A stretch of DNA of 64,000 bases from assembly GCF_000382265.1 (NCBI RefSeq), contig NZ_KB907979.1, positions 62,001-126,000 of the forward strand, given 5' to 3'. Of the stretch, positions 54,267-61,611 are shown one piece after another; position 1 is the stretch's first letter; every line of letters begins with the position of its first letter. The notes beneath the pieces were generated by a model. The model was not told where the DNA came from, searched no databases, and was given only the letters and a program-made list of their open reading frames with translations. The DNA comes from Yoonia vestfoldensis DSM 16212. GTDB taxonomy: Bacteria > Pseudomonadota > Alphaproteobacteria > Rhodobacterales > Rhodobacteraceae. The position numbers and the translations under genes are program-made.

Positions 54267-54956
54267 CTAAATCCCCGCGATCGTGAAGGCGGGCGTGCCG
54301 TCCCAGATCAGCCGCCAGCTTGCCCCTGGCCTGACGTTCTGGATGATCCCCGGATCGAAAGCGACAAAGCATCGTCCGCCCGGATGCCGCACCGACGGAT
54401 AAATCAGCCCGCGATGGCCTTCGCTGCGCAATGCGGCGGCAAGGCGCTGCCCCGCCGGATAGCCGCGCCCCGGATCAGGGTCGAGCGCGGGATGCGCATC
54501 ACCATGCAGATCGGGAAAGTCGCCGATGAAATCGGCCAGCAGTTCGACATACCGCGCCTCATCCTCATAGCGACCGATGAACCCAAGCTCGCGCGTGCGG
54601 TGGAACCCGACTTCTTGTGCGCTCGTCAGCATGTCCCATGCACAATACCATGCGCCGCGCCCGCCATCATTGAAGCGGTTGCCCGTGGGCCGGGTATAGG
54701 TGAAGGCGGCGTTGATATGGCTTTGGCCGTAAAGGCGCAGGTCTTGCGACCGACGCGCGAAGGCCAGTTCGCGACGGTCCAGCGCCGGGCTGCCGTCGCG
54801 TTCGGCGATCAGCCGGGCACTGGTCTGCCCTTCGATCTCGGCCAGCAGCGCCGCTTCGGCGTCGCTGTCGACCAGCCCGCGCAACACCGGCGGCTTGTGG
54901 TGGGTTTCCGAAATCAGCCGGACCAGCGCCCGGTCCCGGAGCGCGGTGGTCTTCAC
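54267..54956 (-). CDS. RES-domain toxin
   Basis: 229 residues. The RES triad region is visible: TGNRFNDGGRGAWYCA (Arg), SAQEVGFHR (Glu) and IYPSVRHPGGRCFVAFDP (Ser). RES toxins degrade NAD+ and arrest growth unless bound by their Xre/MbcA-type partner. The antitoxin gene lies directly upstream with an ATGA overlap, the standard order. The chain is longer than minimal RES toxins, with an extra ~70 N-terminal residues. Confidence 0.9.
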   Translation of the reverse strand: MKTTALRDRALVRLISETHHKPPVLRGLVDSDAEAALLAEIEGQTSARLIAERDGSPALDRRELAFARRSQDLRLYGQSHINAAFTYTRPTGNRFNDGGRGAWYCAWDMLTSAQEVGFHRTRELGFIGRYEDEARYVELLADFIGDFPDLHGDAHPALDPDPGRGYPAGQRLAAALRSEGHRGLIYPSVRHPGGRCFVAFDPGIIQNVRPGASWRLIWDGTPAFTIAGI

Positions 54957-55342
54957 ACCCCGCCCCGCAGCGCATCGACATATCCGCGCACGCGCAGGAT
55001 TTTCGGCAGCCCGCCCGCGATCATTGCGTCCACAGGCCGCGCGCCGTCGAACTCAGGCCCCCGATTGGGGAGTCTGACCCATTCATCTGCAATCGGTGCG
55101 CCGAAATAGAGCTGCAACGACTTGTAGATCCCGACCAGCGCGCTCAGGCGCAACATCTGGTCATGCGTCAGATCACCTGCGAAACCGGGCTTTCTGGCGC
55201 GCTTCCATGTCGAATCCGACAGATCTGCCAACGCAGCCGCGTCCCGCAAGCTCAGCGACCACGCCGCGGCGATCCGCGCATAAGCTTTGAGAGCGACCGC
55301 CTGTCGTTCGGGCGCGATGCGATCCAGAACACGGTTTTCCAT
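54953..55342 (-). CDS. Xre/MbcA/ParS-type antitoxin (DUF2384)
   Basis: 129 residues. A helical N-terminal DNA-binding region (AAAWSLSLRDAAALADLSDSTWKRARK) precedes the DUF2384 domain (QMLRLSALVGIYKSLQLYFGAPIADEWVRLPNRGPEFDGARPVDAMIAGGLPKILRVRGYVDAL). It should neutralise the RES protein and repress the operon. A GTCAGGAGGACGCA ribosome site precedes the ATG. Confidence 0.9.
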   Translation of the reverse strand: MENRVLDRIAPERQAVALKAYARIAAAWSLSLRDAAALADLSDSTWKRARKPGFAGDLTHDQMLRLSALVGIYKSLQLYFGAPIADEWVRLPNRGPEFDGARPVDAMIAGGLPKILRVRGYVDALRGGV

Positions 55343-55368
55343 TGCGTCCTCCTGACGATCCTATTGGC

Positions 55369-55407
55369 CAGATAAGGCCATATGGACCGATTTGCAATGC
55401 CATATGA
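55369..55407 (-). promoter_or_regulatory. Promoter and twin GCCATATG half-sites of the toxin-antitoxin operon
   Basis: On the minus strand TTGCAA (55392-55397) and TATCTG (55369-55374) are 17 bp apart, a plausible sigma-70 promoter. GCCATATG occurs on the plus strand at 55377 and 55399, 22 bp apart (two helical turns), one copy in the spacer and one just upstream of the -35. This layout suits autorepression by the antitoxin. Confidence 0.5.
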
Positions 55408-55807
55408 TCCAAGAAGATCTGTCAGAACGCCCATGGATGATGCCGGAAGCAGGTAAAAATACTGTCTTTCGACAGGCGCGAGCAGGTCGCGATTCCCATG
55501 ATCGGGGGGGTCCTGCGCGTAATGGGCGCGTGTTTCTGTCCCGCAATGCGCAACAATACATCACGCAAGTATCACTGAAACGTGATGTCTCCAGATCGTT
55601 TTGCAGCGGGGTCCGAAATTCCGAAAATGTCGTAATATCATAAATTTGCAGGCCTTTTATCATATAAATCACCTAGGCACGCGACGATATCTTGCGCGAG
55701 TGATCGGCGCAATTTCGCCTATAGCGTGAACCGTCCGGATATTTTTCTAGGAAGAAAGCGGCGCTGTGTCACCATTCAGGCAACATTATGTACCAAGGGG
55801 CAAGGTC
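55408..55807. other. AT-richer upstream region of the injection-system locus
   Basis: About 400 bp without a credible gene, with an AT-rich patch (55555-55680). It contains a minus-strand intrinsic terminator (see 55453-55475), a TATCATATAAAT stretch at 55659-55670 that could hold a -10 box, and a TTGCGC-N9-GCGCAA inverted repeat at 55692-55712. Promoters for the sheath gene should lie here. Confidence 0.5.
55453..55475 (-). terminator. Candidate intrinsic terminator, minus strand
   Basis: On the minus strand CTGTC-GAAA-GACAG (55462-55475 region) is followed by TATTTTT. The short GC stem with a GNRA loop and U-tract would stop antisense transcripts entering the toxin-antitoxin operon from the injection-system side. 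Confidence 0.5.
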
Positions 55808-58165
55808 ATGTCTGTTGCTTTATCTCCCGGTGTCAGGACATTCGAACATCCTTCAGGTCTGGCCGTTGTCAGGGGCGCGGTGTCAAACCGACTTCTGGCG
55901 GTGGGCATGGCGCGCAAGGGACCTATGGGCGTCCCCGTGCGATTGCGCGATTTCAACCAGTTCGTGGAACATTTCGGCGACGACATGGGCTATGGCGAAT
56001 TGGGCGTGCAGATGCGTCAGTTCTTCACCGCGGGGGGCAGCGATGCCATTGTGGTGCGTGCGGCGAATGGGGCGGTGCCGTCCGATATCACCCTTGCAAA
56101 CGAAGCGGGGGTCGACGTCCTGACCCTGCGCGCGCTGGACGCGGGCGTGTCCGGCGACCAGATCCGTGCAGTGGTCGATTACGCCACACCGGACCCGGAG
56201 CTGACCTTCAACCTGACCGTCTACCGCGAGACGATCGATGCGCAGGGGCGGTTGGGTCGCGTGGCGGAGGAACGCTATCCCAGCCTGACGATGGATCGCA
56301 ATGCGCCGAATTACATCGAAATTCAGGTCAATGGCGTATCGAAACTGGTCACAGCAATCGTCGATGATGACCCCGGTGGCACAGTGACACCGCCTTTGAA
56401 CGTCGACAATTCGGCAACGCTGTTCAGCCAGTCGGGGATTTACTTTGCAGATGCCGATGCGTTTCTGACGGCTTTCGCCGCATTGACCGATCCGACGATC
56501 ATGGTGGAAATTGACGGGTCCGGCCTTGCCATCGCCAATCTTGGTCCGGCCATCGTGGCAGGCGATCCCACTGCGACACTGACCGGCATTGCAGCTCAGA
56601 TCAACGCAGTGCTGGGGCAGCAAAACCTGTCGGCACGCGTCGGCGCGAGGCTGGAGGGAAATGCAACCGGAGTCGCGCTGCGCATCGCAGTCACATCCAT
56701 CGACGGCACCCGGTCGATCCGTATCCTGCCTGCACTTGCCAATGACGCCACCGGCGCATTGGCACTGGGCGCGGCGCGCGGCGGGGTCGAGGTCGCCGTC
56801 TATTCGGGTTTCCGACCGCAAATCTCTGGCTTTCACACGCGCCCCTTTCCGGCACCTGGTGATTTCGCAACGATCGAAGGCCTGTTGGCCCCCGCACCCG
56901 CACCTTACACGATCAATTTCACCGATGGCACCGCCGCGGGCACGACCGCGGCACTTGCTTGGGGCACGGCGGGGGCTGCGGCGCTGCTGGATGACGGCGA
57001 CCCCGCGACCCCGCTGTCGCTGAACGGATTGCGCATCAACCTTGACGGGTTGGTCGCGGCGCTGAACGCGACGGTCGGAACGGCCTGGCGCTTCGCACGG
57101 CACGGCTTGCGCATATCGGGCCAAAGGACCGACGGCGCGGTTGGTCCGGCCCGCGCCGCCGCGGTTTCGGCGATCCCGGCTGTTGTGACGAACTATTTCA
57201 ATGGCGCTGTGGCAACCCGTCCAAGCGCCGCGCTGGGGCAGGACGGTGGCGTGTTCGGCGACAACGGAAGCGCCCCCTTGTTGGAGCATTACGAGACGAT
57301 CTTCCGCATCATTTCGCGCGAGGTCGACATCTTCAACATGATGATCCTGCCGCGCGGGCACAACCAGACTGACGCGGCACGATCCATGGTCTGGGGTGCT
57401 GCCAGCAGTTTCTGCCGCGACCAGAACGCGCTGCTGATCATCGACCCGCGCAGCGACAACGGCACCTGGTCGAATGTCGATGCCGTCGTCGCCGATGCGG
57501 CCGATTTCAAGACCGGCATCCTGCCCGAAGTGTCCTGCACCTTCTGGCCGCGCGTGCGCACCGCCGTCGGCGCGCGCGAAATGCATGTCGATCCGTGTGG
57601 AACGCTTGCCGGTGTCATCGCGAGCACTGTCGGCCGGTCGGGCGTCTGGCGCGCCGCAGCAGGGCTATCCGCCCCGCTGACGGGCACGACCGGGTTGGAA
57701 TATCCGATGTCAGAAGCGGACAACGGTGTCATCAACCCCCGCGCGATCAATGCATTGCGCGCGAAATCGACCGGGGTCGTGTGTTGGGGCGCGCGCACGT
57801 TGGCAGGCGACGACGCCTTCAGCAACCGCGACTATGCGTATATCAACGTGCGCATGACCACCGATTTCATCAAGAATTCGGTGTCCCGCGCCCTCGAAGG
57901 GTTTCTGTTCCAGAACAACAACCCCACGACCTGGGCGAATATCGAACTTATGGTGAAATCCTTCATGCAGGGGCTGTACCAGAAAGGTGCGTTTCGCGGC
58001 ACCACCGCCGAGGCGGCCTATGACGTGCAATGCAATGCGTTCACCACATCGCTGGCGGATATCCAGCTTGGTGTCCTGAATGTCTGGGTCATGTTCGCAC
58101 CCAACTTTCCGACCGAGTTCATTCACCTGCATATCAAGCACAAATTCCAGCAGCCATCGGCATAA
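55808..58165 (+). CDS. Contractile injection system sheath protein
   Basis: 785 residues from the ATG at 55808 (GGGGCAAGGTC upstream; an earlier frame to 55766 lacks family match). The N-terminus ALSPGVRTFEHPSG and GELGVQMRQFFTAGGSDAIVVR fit the tail-sheath start. The C-terminal ~270 residues (DYAYINVRMTTDFIKNSVSRALEGFLFQNNNPTTWANIELMVKSFMQGLYQKGAFRG) are the typical sheath core. About 350-400 residues in the middle (~110-480) are an insertion with repetitive small-residue text, probably surface-exposed decoration domains. It forms the contracting outer tube of a phage-tail-like particle. Confidence 0.93.
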   Translation: MSVALSPGVRTFEHPSGLAVVRGAVSNRLLAVGMARKGPMGVPVRLRDFNQFVEHFGDDMGYGELGVQMRQFFTAGGSDAIVVRAANGAVPSDITLANEAGVDVLTLRALDAGVSGDQIRAVVDYATPDPELTFNLTVYRETIDAQGRLGRVAEERYPSLTMDRNAPNYIEIQVNGVSKLVTAIVDDDPGGTVTPPLNVDNSATLFSQSGIYFADADAFLTAFAALTDPTIMVEIDGSGLAIANLGPAIVAGDPTATLTGIAAQINAVLGQQNLSARVGARLEGNATGVALRIAVTSIDGTRSIRILPALANDATGALALGAARGGVEVAVYSGFRPQISGFHTRPFPAPGDFATIEGLLAPAPAPYTINFTDGTAAGTTAALAWGTAGAAALLDDGDPATPLSLNGLRINLDGLVAALNATVGTAWRFARHGLRISGQRTDGAVGPARAAAVSAIPAVVTNYFNGAVATRPSAALGQDGGVFGDNGSAPLLEHYETIFRIISREVDIFNMMILPRGHNQTDAARSMVWGAASSFCRDQNALLIIDPRSDNGTWSNVDAVVADAADFKTGILPEVSCTFWPRVRTAVGAREMHVDPCGTLAGVIASTVGRSGVWRAAAGLSAPLTGTTGLEYPMSEADNGVINPRAINALRAKSTGVVCWGARTLAGDDAFSNRDYAYINVRMTTDFIKNSVSRALEGFLFQNNNPTTWANIELMVKSFMQGLYQKGAFRGTTAEAAYDVQCNAFTTSLADIQLGVLNVWVMFAPNFPTEFIHLHIKHKFQQPSA

Positions 58166-58177
58166 AAGGAGGCTTTC

Positions 58178-58654
58178 ATGGCCATCGTTCCGGTCACTGT
58201 CAGGTCCATCCCGCTGACAAACGCGTTTTTCGAATTGTATCTCGATCAGGAACTGGTCGCCGCAGTGACTGCGATCGGTGCGATCAAAAGCAGTGTGGCG
58301 GCCAACGCCTCCAAAAGCGGCACACAGCTTTATTCTGTCTACAGCCCCGGTGCCGTCACCTACGAGGCCTGCGAAATCAAACAGGCGCAGGTGCTTGATG
58401 TGGCGCTGCCGAACTGGTTCGAACTGGTCCACAGCCCGGTCAGCGCCGGGCGCATTTCCATCGACGACATGAAAAAGGATATCCTGATCAAGGTGAACGA
58501 CAGCCAGATGCGTCCACGGATTCAGCATGAACTTTACGCCTGTCTGCCCACGTCGATCGCGTGGGACGCGCTCGATTCCAACGCCGAGGCGAACACGTTT
58601 CTCTCTTTCACGATCCAGTATGAATATAGCCAGACCAAATACCTGGAGGCATGA
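58178..58654 (+). CDS. Contractile injection system inner tube protein (gp19 family)
   Basis: 158 residues, the standard length of T4 gp19/Pvc1-type tube proteins. NAFFELYLDQELVAAVTAIGAIKSSV, KQAQVLDVALPNWFELVHSPVSAGRISIDDMKKDILI and a YEYSQTKYLEA end fit the fold that stacks as hexameric rings. It follows the sheath by 12 bp with AAAAGGAGG upstream. Confidence 0.88.
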   Translation: MAIVPVTVRSIPLTNAFFELYLDQELVAAVTAIGAIKSSVAANASKSGTQLYSVYSPGAVTYEACEIKQAQVLDVALPNWFELVHSPVSAGRISIDDMKKDILIKVNDSQMRPRIQHELYACLPTSIAWDALDSNAEANTFLSFTIQYEYSQTKYLEA

Positions 58655-58662
58655 GTTGAAAA

Positions 58663-59400
58663 TTGGAACCCGCAGCCGGACAGGTCATTTACGGTATCAA
58701 CGGGCGTGACCGTTATGCGTTCGCGCCGCTTGACGATGCGGCGCTGTTCGACATCGGTGCGGACCCCGACCGGATTCTCTGTGCGGTCTTGTTGCCTGAC
58801 GCGGGGCTGATCCAGCCGCAGGATCTGGGTGCGCTGCCGATTGTCGACGCCGAACTGATGCTTGCGCATTTTTGTGCCACGACATTCGGCGATGCCATCG
58901 GCCACAATATCACCTGCCGGTCCTGCCAAAAGAAATACGGCGTGGAATTTTCGCTGTCGACCTATGCCGGACTGCTCGCCGCCGAGGTGGTGCCGCACAG
59001 GCTGCCCGATTTTCGTGGGCATCCGTTGCGCCTGCCCAGCCGTGACCTTGTCAGGACAACCTCGCCGACCGCCGAAGGACTGGCCCGCGCCGTCTGGCAA
59101 AAGCAGGGTGTCATCGCCGCCGAAGAACTTCAGGCGCTGGAGGCCTATCTGGAAAAATCCTGTCCCGTTCTGCAAGAAGACATCACCAGCCCCTGCCCTG
59201 CCTGCCAGACCGAGCAATCGTTTCGTTTCGTACTGCGCGACTGGGTCGTGATGAAACTGCGCAGCCGGCTGAAACAGGTCCTGATGCAGGTGCATCTGCT
59301 GGCCACCGCCTATCACTGGCGGACTGCCGATATCTTTGCACTGAGCCGGGCCAACCGGATGGCCCTGATCGACACCATGCGCAGTCACGCAGCGCGTTAG
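58663..59400 (+). CDS. Injection-system protein with two CxxC pairs (gp51-like chaperone?)
   Basis: 245 residues, likely start TTG at 58663 (the ATG at 58651 meets a stop after one codon); GGAGG lies ~14 bases upstream. Two Cys-x2-Cys pairs (ITCRSCQKKYGVEF and SPCPACQTEQSFRF) suggest a zinc ribbon. The length and position match small proteins of eCIS loci annotated as T4-type baseplate hub assembly chaperones; the assignment rests on context and the Cys4 pattern. Confidence 0.7.
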   Translation: MEPAAGQVIYGINGRDRYAFAPLDDAALFDIGADPDRILCAVLLPDAGLIQPQDLGALPIVDAELMLAHFCATTFGDAIGHNITCRSCQKKYGVEFSLSTYAGLLAAEVVPHRLPDFRGHPLRLPSRDLVRTTSPTAEGLARAVWQKQGVIAAEELQALEAYLEKSCPVLQEDITSPCPACQTEQSFRFVLRDWVVMKLRSRLKQVLMQVHLLATAYHWRTADIFALSRANRMALIDTMRSHAAR

Positions 59401-59413
59401 GGATGGGTCGGGC

Positions 59414-60262
59414 ATGAGCGGGTATTTCGACAAACTGATCCAGAGCTACGGGCCCGCAGCCGACACGCCGCCAGCCCAGATGCCCTGGATGGCCGAAGTC
59501 GCCGCACCGCCGGACCTGACACCCGACGGCACCCTCGCCCCCGCGCCCGCGCAGATAGCACCCAAGGTCACCGCCATCCCGGAACAGAACCCGCCCCCGG
59601 TGCAGCCATCGTTGGTCGCAGCGCCGGTGCCCCAGCCTGACGACCGGGTCCTGCCAGCCGCGCCAAGCCTGGCCACATCCCCAGCCACGATCACGCCCGC
59701 CGAGGTCAGCGAACCCGACACCGCCGGCACAGAGGCGACCCCGCTTGATGTGCCTGACGCGACAAACCTGGCCGTGCAGGTCATCCACCAGCAGGATCTG
59801 CACGAGACGCATCTGCACCACACGGAAACCCATCTGCACCACCATGACCATCCGTCACGGATCGTGGCCGTGGCCGATCCGGCGCCAGATGACCCGACCT
59901 CGCCGCAACGGCCGGACAAAGACACTGCCGATCCCCCGCAAGACGATATGACCACCGCATTGGCCGCACTCGAGACGCATCTCGCGCGCACGTTGGCGGG
60001 GTTGCACGGCCCGACACCGCACCCTGTCGCGCCGGTTATCACGCCCGCCGATTTCGAACCCGACGGATCGCAGTTGCCGCCTCCCGCAGAAACCGAAACG
60101 ATCCGCGAAGTCACGCGCGAGGTCGTGCGCGAAATCCACCACCATCATGAAACCCGCATTGCCCCGCCACCGCGCCCGGCACCGCAAAGCGCGCAGGACG
60201 CATCCCGCATCGGGCCAATCCGTTTTGCCTCTGTCTGGAACAGCGGGGGGCATGCGGGATGA
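59414..60262 (+). CDS. Disordered Pro/Ala- and His-rich injection-system protein
   Basis: 282 residues, almost all low-complexity Pro, Ala, Thr and Asp. Histidine clusters occur at ~121-142 (HETHLHHTETHLHHHDH) and near 240 (REIHHHHETRI). A short ordered-looking end (IGPIRFASVWNSGGHAG) may be the docking piece. No enzyme motif. It is encoded inside the injection-system operon and overlaps the next gene by ATGA, so it is likely a linker or metal-binding accessory of the particle. Confidence 0.75.
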   Translation: MSGYFDKLIQSYGPAADTPPAQMPWMAEVAAPPDLTPDGTLAPAPAQIAPKVTAIPEQNPPPVQPSLVAAPVPQPDDRVLPAAPSLATSPATITPAEVSEPDTAGTEATPLDVPDATNLAVQVIHQQDLHETHLHHTETHLHHHDHPSRIVAVADPAPDDPTSPQRPDKDTADPPQDDMTTALAALETHLARTLAGLHGPTPHPVAPVITPADFEPDGSQLPPPAETETIREVTREVVREIHHHHETRIAPPPRPAPQSAQDASRIGPIRFASVWNSGGHAG

Positions 60263-61611
60263 GCGTTTTCAGCCTGTCATCAGTCACGGCCAGCCTGCAA
60301 GCCTTGTTCAAGCTGAACATCGAATCGCGGCTGGCGAACGCCTACGTCGTCAACACCAGCGCGCTGTCGCCGCTGGACGTAGCCCCGCAGGCGCATCTGG
60401 TCAACATTTTCCTGTTTCATTTTCACCCTGAAGGCAAACAGACCATCCACGAAAATCCCGCCATCGACCCGCCGATGCCGATGAGCTTTTCAAAACCGCT
60501 GACGCTTTATTATCACCTGACGGCGCATCACAACGCAGCGCAAAGCGCACATCTGGCCGAGCAGGACCTGCTGGGTCATGCGCTTGCGACGCTCATCGAC
60601 CGCAGCACGGTCAACGATGAGCTGATGATCGGCGGGGTCGCCGTCCTGGATGCGGCTCTGGCCGATGACGCCAATGCTTTCGAGCTGGAGGTACTGACCA
60701 AGACAGACGGCGAAGCGCTGAATATCTGGGCCGGATATGAGGGCGGCGCGATCCGCCCCAGCCTGTATTTCAAGGTGAAAAACGTCAGGCTGAAGCCGGA
60801 GACGCCGCTATCCTTTTCTGGTCCGATCCTGTCGATTGGCGAACTGGTCGTGCCCAGCATGGGCCCGCGCATCACGTTCATGCAAAGCCGCATCACCGCC
60901 CGCGTGCCGACAAGCGCGGGCCTTGTGGAACGGTCTTTCCCGCGCAATCCCGCCGAAATGTTCATCGGCGCTGATGCGCCGGATCGGCAGATCGTGCTGC
61001 AAGGTCGCGGGATAGATCCAGGCGCTGGTGTCGAACTGACCCTGCCGGTCGCCGCAGGACAGGAACGGTTTCGTGTCGATTTTGCCGATAATCAGTTGCT
61101 TGGCTGGGCGATCGTCGGTGATCGTGACAGCGTGACGATCACATGGGCCGACAATATCCGTCGGCCAGTCGGAGGCGTACCGACGGCGCTGGCGCTCTCC
61201 CCCGGACCGGCGCAGATCAGGCTTTTCAAGACCGAATACATGACGCGTGACGGCAACCTGCATCCGGTCGAAATGCCCTCTAACCCGGTCTCGATCACCC
61301 TGCATCCGCATATCGCGGACATCGCGCCGGTCGCGGGGCGCCGGTATCGTATCAGCCTTGACGGCGGCTATGACCTGACCGCGCTGGCGCCGGAGATCGA
61401 CCACGGCAGCTTTATCCGGCTGGCCATCGGAGGCACCGTTTATCAGGTGGCTGACGCGCCTGACGGCCTGGCTGCGGGACAATGCGCGATCGCGGACGCG
61501 CTGGGTGTGGATGTCATCCTCGACGCCGCCGCCGATGAAACGGCGCTTGCCTTTGTCCAGCTTTGGGTGCGGGACGCGGTCAGCCAGCCGTTCTGGATGG
61601 GGGGCGCGTGA
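60259..61611 (+). CDS. DUF4255/Pvc16-type tail terminator protein
   Basis: 450 residues. The N-terminal DUF4255 domain (~1-190: SSVTASLQALFKLNIESRLANAYVVNTSALSPLD, HLVNIFLFHFHPEG, KPLTLYYHLTAHHNAAQSAHLAEQDLLGHALATL, LYFKVKNVRLKPETPLSFSGPIL) matches Pvc16, which caps the distal end of the sheath and tube. The remaining ~240 residues look like Ig-like beta domains. DUF4255 is a marker of extracellular contractile injection systems. The stop shares a base with the ATPase start (TGATG). Confidence 0.9.
   Translation: MSVFSLSSVTASLQALFKLNIESRLANAYVVNTSALSPLDVAPQAHLVNIFLFHFHPEGKQTIHENPAIDPPMPMSFSKPLTLYYHLTAHHNAAQSAHLAEQDLLGHALATLIDRSTVNDELMIGGVAVLDAALADDANAFELEVLTKTDGEALNIWAGYEGGAIRPSLYFKVKNVRLKPETPLSFSGPILSIGELVVPSMGPRITFMQSRITARVPTSAGLVERSFPRNPAEMFIGADAPDRQIVLQGRGIDPGAGVELTLPVAAGQERFRVDFADNQLLGWAIVGDRDSVTITWADNIRRPVGGVPTALALSPGPAQIRLFKTEYMTRDGNLHPVEMPSNPVSITLHPHIADIAPVAGRRYRISLDGGYDLTALAPEIDHGSFIRLAIGGTVYQVADAPDGLAAGQCAIADALGVDVILDAAADETALAFVQLWVRDAVSQPFWMGGA

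Noticed and set aside
55392-55643. Small open frame of 83 codons before the sheath gene
   Set aside because: Arg/Gly-rich product, no ribosome site, overlaps promoter and terminator signals.
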